A DNA stretch of 64,000 nt from Talaromyces rugulosus (lineage: Eukaryota > Ascomycota > Eurotiomycetes > Eurotiales > Trichocomaceae). Below the pieces are notes generated by a model. It saw nothing but the letters and a program-made list of their open reading frames with translations, ran no database searches and was not told the DNA's origin. The DNA is taken from NCBI RefSeq assembly GCF_013368755.1, contig NC_049563.1, positions 3,906,001 through 3,970,000 of the forward strand, written 5' to 3'. How positions within the stretch are numbered: position 1 is the first letter of the stretch; each line of letters begins with the position of its first letter. The position numbers were made by a program, and so were the translations under genes. This document shows positions 56,432-64,000 of the stretch, one piece after another.

Positions 56432-58741
56432 AGAGAAGAGAACTTACTCCGGACGAGAATTAATAGCAGGTTTCTTCCATGCTGGCTGATGCTGATGGCC
56501 TCTGGGCTTGGAGCAAAAAAGAGGGAGAGGGGCAAGTCGCAAGCCGATCCCAGCCAAGAGATTTATTTCCACTGGGATGATGCGATGGCCATCATGCGAC
56601 GCGAGGGCAAGCACGGGCCGGGCGGGGCGTATTGCTATTTCAGCGGTAATTTTGCGTCTTTTTGTGTATTTTTAATTGTTCCTCTCACTGTTGAGGATAA
56701 AAAATGCGTATTGTATGTAAGACACTGTAACTAATGCCCAGGAACACTGCGCCGATAAGCCCAGCACAGCACCGGCGAATAAGCAGAATAAACAGCATAA
56801 ACAGCTCAGAGAGTCACTTACTACTCGGTAATATTATTATTACTCCATACTCCGTACGAGTCATCATCATCGCGGCCGGATTTATTTTTGGGCAAGTGGA
56901 CGCGCTAACGGCTTCGGGTCACTACTATCGCCTCCATACTATTACTACTATACAGACTGAGTAAATACTACTATTATTATTGCCTAGCCTCGTATACGGT
57001 ATCGTGCGCAACACCAGCCAGCAAGGGTTGTGAGCGCCGCCCGCCATTGGCCGAGGATACTAGGAATCCGTGCAACTTGCGCTTATGAAGAACAGTGACA
57101 CGAGCAGACAGACCATTGGCTCCGAAACCCTTTTTCAGAAGGGAAAAAAGAAAACACCACTAGCGAGAAAATGGCTCTTATGGTCGGAGATCTTGCCTGG
57201 CCATGTGACCGGCCAATCGGCGGCTGAGCCTCGGGCGGGCCGTCTTTTACTATCAGTACATGTATTTTTCACTATTCCCCGTTGCTCATAATACTATGTA
57301 TGTATTACTGAGCCTCGGAGACGGTATTATCATATCCATACGGAGTATACTCTGCCCAGGATCACTATCTATCTGACAAGTTTTCTGCCGCCCCACTTTT
57401 GTTTTGTTTCTTCTTCAATTGAACTTCTTCTATCATCTTTTTTTTTTGAACCTTTAAACTGGCGGTCAACTTTTGTTTCCTTGAAGAAACCCCCTTACAT
57501 ACCACCCACCCCCCTTCCGTCGCGCCACGAGGGCTCCAGCGCCAAAGGGCACAATGTGAGCTGAAGCCCGGTCTAGACGCGGGCCCAATCAGCGGGCCAG
57601 CCCAGCGGCAAAGCATTCCAACATGAAACAGGCTGCAAGTCGATCGTTCGAACTGCAAGCCGATGCAAGATCCTGCAACTAGGCTAATAGTAATACGGGA
57701 TGACGTTCTGGGTGGTCTAGTAGTCTACTATTACAAAACTTATTAATAGTTCAAGCCATTGGCTGCTTGGCTGACAGGCGACACGGCATACGCCAGCCCG
57801 GTGCCAATCTGCAGGGCCGCAGACTACTAAACAGGAAAGTCCGTTGAAGGGATATTATACTATTAAAAAAAAATAATAATAATATCCGTTGACTCGCACG
57901 CTAGTCAGTGAGATTGTTATCATTCTATTCGCACGAGAATATAGATCGAGCGGCGCTAGACCCAAAGTAGAAGTAGGCTAAGGCCGGTTCAGCTGGCCGT
58001 GTTACGTTGACGTTTCTTCTTGTTATTTCTTTGTTTCACTTCTTCAAGTCTTTGTTTTTGTGTAATATAATATAATAGGATTATTTTTTTGGAATGATTA
58101 TCTTTATATCTCAGATACTGAGTTCCAAGTTCTAACAGATTCGAGAATGCTCACCGCCCCGGGTGTATCCGTCAGCATCCGACTGTGTAACCCCAACAAG
58201 GCCGGGCTAAGGGCCTCCTTGCTTCAGCGCCTCAAATTCATAGGTTCGCGAGGCTGGCTTGAATGTTTTTTTTCCTGTGCGACCCTGCTGTTTCTGTTTG
58301 TCACGGCTGACCGCTGTTTTGTTCTTAAGAGTTGAATGTTGAATATATATAAAAAAGGTTTTTTGAAGAGGGTGTATTGATATTACATATCGGTATGATA
58401 ATTACACAAATACACAAATACACAACCAACACAACTCATAGTAATTACTCTGTAGTTCATCTGACATACTACTAAAAATTAGTTACAAAGTACATGCTAC
58501 GCTGTCATGGATGCTCCCGCTCCATGCATTCCATGCAGGAACGTTAATCAGTCACTTGTAATGGCATGCAAGATCGCGAGCACGAGCGAAGGATTGCGTT
58601 ATACATGGTACGGTACGGATAGGAATATATTGGCATGCGGGGTACATGATAATTCTCATAATCGTCTGATAATATAATTAAACGAATGGGTTGCAACTTG
58701 GTCGTCCATCGCCTCAGGCCACCAATGACTTACCCGTATAG

Positions 58742-58759
58742 TTACGGAGTACTCCGTAA
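58742..58759. repeat. 18-bp perfect palindrome TTACGGAGTACTCCGTAA
   Basis: The sequence equals its own reverse complement and consists of two head-to-head TACGGAGTA units sharing the central TA. Single units recur across intergenic spacers of this window. Confidence 0.85.
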
Positions 58760-60180
58760 TCCGTATTGTAATACACTACTAAAAGGCCCCAGCGCCGGGT
58801 AGATTTGATGAGATGGAGACGATAGGCCATGAATCGCGCAAAATTGAGATCGGGCTGCCACGATAATGACTGTGACTCTAGCCAACCGTTATATTAATTA
58901 AATCGCTCATCACGGTCCTAAATATTATCTACTCGGTCAGTTGTCCAGTCTATATACCAAGTGTATAGATATATAGATATACTATGTATGTACTAGGTGC
59001 AGGTGCAGCAGGATTACAGATTACAGACAGATACAATGCACGAACAAAATAAACTCACATTGCATTCCCGTACTTCCGCACTTTAGCGACGGTGCACGGG
59101 CAGGATCTACCATACATTTGAGAGACGAACTGAGTCTGGAGTCTAGTTACTACTATAGTTCTCGTTGCCGCCGGGGGGGGAGCGCCGGTGTTTGAGAATC
59201 CGCCCAGCCCCAATTAATGTCAGCCAATCCATATCCCAATAATGGGAGGTTCCTATAAGAAGAGTACTACTTGATCGGGCTGGTCGCGGCCACGACTAGT
59301 TACATCGCGCTCCACTTGACCACTTGTCTAGCATCCACTGCTCCAACAAAATCTGGCAGATGTCAACTACGGGTGACCGGTCACGGTAATACGGTACTGT
59401 ATATACGGTACCGAAACGGTTCGGCAACTAGCCGCCCGCCCGCGGTGGGGCTTCCCGCCGGATGTACAGCGCATCGTTAGAGCGAGAGCGAATCGATTGG
59501 CGGACAGCACGGCCACGTATCGTTGACGTTCCCCACCTGCTGGCCCGTCTTATCGCAGTCAGCCCGACGATCTTTTTCTGTCTCTCTCTCTTCTCGCTCT
59601 GGACGGATGCTCGGAATGAGGGCCTGCTAGGATCGGAAAAGTCAGCGATCCATCCTCCGTGAATCATGTGCTACTATTCTTTTCTATCGGCGACACTAAT
59701 CTACTTCCTACTTACTGCTTACTACTAACCACCTATATGCCAGTCAGTCCCCTCCCCTTGCGTCCACCCGGCGCCTCTAGCGGGCGCTCTCGGACCCTCA
59801 GCTGCAGCAACCCGTAGGCGCATATGCGAGCGAATGTGGTGACAGCATCGAACATCGAGCTGCCACGAGCTTTCTCTGTGTGTCTGTGCATGTAGGAATA
59901 TGCGTGTGTGTGTGTCTATGTGTATGTGCAGCATTGAGTTGTCACTCCCTCACTCGCTTGTCTAGTTACTATACTTTTATCTTTTGTAGAAAATTCAATT
60001 GAGAAAGAGCCAAAAAAAAGATCGACATTATCCTGCTGAGCTGGCCAAGCAGTCTGGGCCCCCCTCCCCCCGGTCCGGTCGAGTTTGAAATCGGCTGGAA
60101 CTTGAGCCAATCCCCCATTGGGGAGAAAATTTTTTAATTACCTCGGAAGGTTTAAACTTGGAAAAGGTTGAGGAAAAAGT

Positions 60181-60198
60181 AAAAAAAAAAAAAAAAAA
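60181..60198. repeat. A18 homopolymer
   Basis: Eighteen A in a row in the 3' flank of the helicase gene, which on that gene's strand is a T-run. Nothing suggests an integrated poly-A tail, because no target duplication is apparent. Confidence 0.85.
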
Positions 60199-60642
60199 GA
60201 GCAGTTGCCAAAGTAGGACAGGTTGTTTGTTTTGTTGGACAACTACTTGCAAACGCAACGGCTGCGCAGGAACTTGCGGTGCATTCTTTCAAAAAAAAGT
60301 TTTGATTTGGACAATGTCGTGTTAGGTGTGACGTTGTTTGATATTTGTGTTTGTGGCACATGGAATATCCGTGTTGTACACGCGTTATACGTATAATCTA
60401 TTGGCATTGAATCTATAATCTGTCAAGGGATGTAATAACATTGAATCAATAGATAGATATCAATTAATAGATCCGTAGACCTAGAAGCAATTGCTCCGCC
60501 AATTATTGATATATATGTGGTCCATCCCTTGTATATACGTAGTAGTATATATATTGTATGGAGTACTGCGCACGTACTAGGTGGGGTCAATGGTTCAATA
60601 TTTTCAATATTATTAGAAATTACGTATACAAAGTATACATGT

Positions 60643-63600
60643 TTAGACATGTACATCCCGTCTCGTAAATATCTGCTGCCACACCTCCATCCACTCGCGC
60701 TGCTGATGCGACAGCGCCCTCTGTGGCCTCCGTATAATTTCTGTCATCACCTCGCGCACCCGGCTCGCCAGCGTCTTGAACGCCACCATCTGCTTCCAAT
60801 CGCGCACTGCGAACCGGATCCGGTTGTTGTCGATGGAGATCATGCCAGAGTACATCTAATCCCGTTAGCTTCATGTACAAAAAAAAAACTTAGTATCAAA
60901 GTTCATAGTTTCATACCTTAAACTCAACATCCCCGCATAGCATCGCAACCGCAAAATCCTCCACCGCACTCGTCTCGTGCGCATTGTAGAGCTTGCTGCG
61001 CGCTTGCATCATGTGGTAAAACGAGAGCCATTTAATTGTAGATTCTGCCCGTTTGTTGACCGACGTCGGATGGAGCGTGACGGTTTGGTTGTTGCCGACG
61101 TTGCGCCATCCTTTGCCCTCGCGCGCGACAAGTTTTGGATAGAAGCTCCATGCTATCACAGAATTGACCACAACGTCGTTTGAGCTGTTGATGTCGACTC
61201 GTTCTGGCACGGTGAAAAAGTGCCGGTTGCGGCTGGTGATTCGGGCTCTACAGACCGTTTAGCATGCTGCATTGCATAACGTTATATCATGTCAATATAA
61301 ACTCACCGTCGAAGCGACGCTTGCTCGTCGGCGTCCAGTTTCAACATCCCTGCATCCACAATGCTAACCAGCAGCTGGCTCTTGATGTCTTCAATATTCA
61401 ACAGAGTCTGAGGACTCAGGAAATTCTTCCGGCAAAAGGAATACTCGTTTACCCCCGGTGTGTTTTTGGTCCTCCGCCATGAACAGTATGCATTATACAC
61501 CGTCAATAAATCAGAATCCCCCCGTTTGAAAGATGCTCGAGCTAGATCTTTCTGAGTGTTTGATCCAATTGTATTCACAAACGGTGACTTGGATGATAGA
61601 ATCGCTGCGATACTGACGCACGCATCGAGGCATTTGAAAATGGCTCCGTAGATGATCAGCTTCCCAAGGAATACGTCCAGTGGCAGTTTTGCAAGCTGTT
61701 TTCCTAACGTCGTCAACCCCTCTGTGCTTGTAAGCGCCTTGACTTCTTTTAGCGATTCAATAGCTCTTCGTATGTTCTTGGAAGACGGCGGGTCCATTGC
61801 TTCAAGAAGCGTCTCCTCAACTTCTCCCAAATTGCATATCTTGACGCGAAGAACAAGGTCCTGGAGTGAAAGTCGTAGCATTTCTGGCGTTTGTTGTTCA
61901 GACAGCTACAAGCTATTAACCACTACTCTTATACTCATAGAAAAACACTCACCTGATCGTCGTGTCGATACCTCGTAAAAAGATGAAAACACAATCCCGC
62001 TTGAACTCGACCAGCTCGTCCTCGACGTTGCTTGGCATTGGCTCGAGAGATGAAAGATTCCACCAGTCGTGACAATTGCCGCTTCTCATCGAACCTGAAC
62101 ATTGTTAGCAGAGTCCAGAGCTATGATAGAGAAAGACGATACTAACCTCATAACCTTCTCCTTTCCGGCATCCACCACAGCAGTAATGTCTGGAATCGTA
62201 ATACCAGTCTCGGCAATATTCGTGGCAATCACAATTTTCCTCATTCCTTCCGGCGGCACGAGGAACGCCTTCTCCTGATCTTCGCTGGAGATGGACGAGT
62301 GAAGTGTATGTAAGATCCATCCCTGGTTAAACGTCGCCTCTACTCCGATTTCGTCATGCAATCGACGGATCTCTGCCAAACCCGGCATGAAAACAAGAAT
62401 CGCCTTGCTGTATTGTTTCATCTCCGGTCTCGTTGCGATAGAGACCAAGAGCTTTGTCACGAGACGATAATCCAGCCGGTATTCGTCAAATTTCAAGACA
62501 GTCTCTTTGGTTTTTGGGGGATACCCACTGAGCGACGCTCTTAAGCTTCGAGTGGTTTCGTCATTACGAGGTCCTTCCGAGGAATAGTCCTCATCGTCAT
62601 CGTCAACTACACGGCCCGATTGCTGGTCATCTACTCGATGATTCGTCAGGTGAATCGCATCTTCAAGATACTTGACTTCTACCGGAAAAGTTCGTCCAGG
62701 TATGTTGAGAACTGGCGCCCCGCCAAGGTAGTTTGAAAACCGTCGAGCATCCACAGTCGCAGACATGAGCACGATTTTCAGGTCTGGTCGCTGGGCCAAA
62801 AGGCGTCGGAGAACAATAAGCAAAAAGTCGCCATCAATACTCCTCTCGTGCACTTCATCCAGCACAATATGAGAAATATCCTGAAAATCACCAGGCCGTT
62901 CCAACATGCGTACAACAACACCTGTTGTTCTATTTGGTGTCAGTTTGAGAATTTTTAAATCGTAAAATTAGGAAAAACGTACGCAAATATCAACTTTGTA
63001 CTCTGAGTAATTTTACTCTCCAACCTGATTGCATATCCAACCAACGACCTGCCGGTTCCAACTTCATGGGACTTCTCACCGAGCTCTTCACTGACTCGTC
63101 GTGCGAGGGAGATTGCCGATATCCTTCGAGGCTCGGTGATATATATTTTGCACTCACGGCCATTCGCCAGCTCATTTTCCATGATAAAAGATGGAATCTG
63201 AGTGCTTTTGCCGCTTCCGGTTTCACTGCAGATAATAACGGCCTGGTTGTTTTCTAGAGTGTCTAAAATCTCCTGTTTGTGAGCCCAGATAGGTAAAGTT
63301 TTGCGCGATTCCGTCATTTTCTGAAAAGCAGGGTTTGATGACTTTTCCTTCCACAGACGAGTTAGTTTTTCTGCAGAAACACGTTGACCGGCATCTTGAA
63401 TGGCTTCAGCTGGTTCGGCGGGTTTGGAATTCCCATTTCTCCTCTTGAAATTCTCAGACAAGACAACATCGTTTTCGAATTTGCCATGATTGTCCCGGAC
63501 CAGATCTCTCAAACGTTTAATTTGTGCCTTGTCGGTCTCGTCTTCTTGTTGCTTTTTGGTTTCAGAAAACTCTGTCCAAAGTTCCCTCCACACTGCCGGA

Positions 63601-64000
63601 AGGCGAAGATAGGCCTTGCCTTCTTTTGTATTTGAACCTGAAATCAGAAAGAGACCGAGAGTAGAAGCATATCCCTCTGCTTGTAAAGACGTCGAGGTTG
63701 CGATAGTATCCATTGAGGCAAACACGGTGAAAGGATTAGACCGAATGGTCACTCTTTCCACCGACACACTGAATGGCTCTTCTTGCGGTTTCGACCATTG
63801 TATTTCGACTGCTTTTCTATTCGAGTAGGTTGACACCGATAAATCCTGAAAGACAACCTTTGATGCCGGATCTCTGAGCCGTACATTAGCTTTTATTATA
63901 ATTTGAATGTCTTTCACTACATACCTTGCCTTGCATGCCTCCTCTAACACTCTGCGGGGGTTAAGCCCAGATGGTTTGCCAAAGTCGCGCAGCAAATGGT
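60643..64000 (-). CDS. DEAH-box RNA helicase, DHX29/DHX57-like (N-terminus beyond window)
   Basis: Six exons are visible, 64000-62983, 62929-62147, 62094-61953, 61905-61307, 61247-60917 and 60855-60643: 1027 aa plus a missing N-terminus, since the frame is open at the right edge. Superfamily 2 motifs in order are [10 protein letters not shown] (I), [14 protein letters not shown] (Ia), [12 protein letters not shown] (II, DEVH variant of DEAH), MSATVDA (III), [14 protein letters not shown] (V) and QRRGRAGR (VI, coded by the short third exon). An acidic insertion ([14 protein letters not shown]) lies between RecA1 and RecA2. The winged-helix and ratchet (HA2) region and an OB-fold ([35 protein letters not shown]) follow, ending in [15 protein letters not shown]. 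Likely a cytosolic, translation- or RNA-decay-linked helicase; the exact orthologue is uncertain. Confidence 0.9.

Larger units (their letters stand above)
55091..60642. other. 5.5 kb gene-free region upstream of stuA
   Basis: No supported gene on either strand. The part to about 56450 is GA-rich on the plus strand, hence CT-rich on the stuA strand, consistent with a long promoter and leader. It then becomes AT-rich with simple repeats, several CCAAT/ATTGG boxes (about 57043, 57213, 57589), and four exact TACGGAGTA/TACTCCGTA copies. An ORF at 58147-58335 with an ATG and a hydrophobic stretch is too short and unsupported to call. The right end is the 3' flank of the helicase gene. Confidence 0.55.

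Noticed and set aside
60181..60198. A18 run as a possible retroelement tail
   Set aside because: No reverse-transcriptase remnant, no target-site duplication and no element body upstream; a simple homopolymer is sufficient.

Overview
The window looks like nuclear DNA of a filamentous ascomycete, most likely a Eurotiales fungus (Aspergillus or a close relative). Genes carry short spliceosomal introns (about 45-120 nt) with GT-AG borders, CT-rich leaders precede many start codons, and there is no operon-like packing. Several products are typical of Aspergillus: ApsA, RasB and StuA, along with many fungal housekeeping proteins. The genus is inferred from protein resemblance; no alignment could be run. 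I found no rRNA, tRNA, CRISPR array or intact transposon.

Left part (1-33.9 kb) is ordinary core genome. In order it holds: the N-terminal part of an ApsA/Num1-like cortical protein (cut by the window edge); the Hsp90 co-chaperone Sti1; RNA polymerase III subunit RPC34; an ING-family PHD protein; nicotinate phosphoribosyltransferase; a fungal transcription-factor-domain protein with no visible zinc cluster; an Sso1-type syntaxin; a mitochondrial BolA protein divergent from a malonyl-CoA-synthetase-like enzyme; a small GPI-type wall protein; an ACSS3-like acyl-CoA synthetase; RasB; a CinA C-terminal-domain protein; and mitochondrial serine hydroxymethyltransferase. The mitochondrial genes suggest a loose theme: acyl-CoA supply, Fe-S/lipoate maturation and one-carbon metabolism.

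The stretch 34-42.4 kb is different. It is AT-richer and gene-poor. It holds a broken APH-type phosphotransferase, a short protein of an uncharacterised fungal family, decayed coding remnants with two C12 tracts, two divergent kinase-like proteins with altered HRD/DFG motifs, and a two-exon orphan. It reads as a lineage-specific accessory block.

Right part (42.4-64 kb) returns to conserved genes: a secreted BBE-type FAD oxidase, a patatin-like protein whose catalytic serine position is glycine, a NIPA-type magnesium transporter with a very long tail, a BRCT protein, the APSES regulator StuA, a 5.5 kb gene-free upstream region, and most of a DEAH-box RNA helicase (cut by the right edge).

Most coding models below were built by joining exons by eye. 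Phases were checked arithmetically and sum to whole codons. Splice sites remain predictions.
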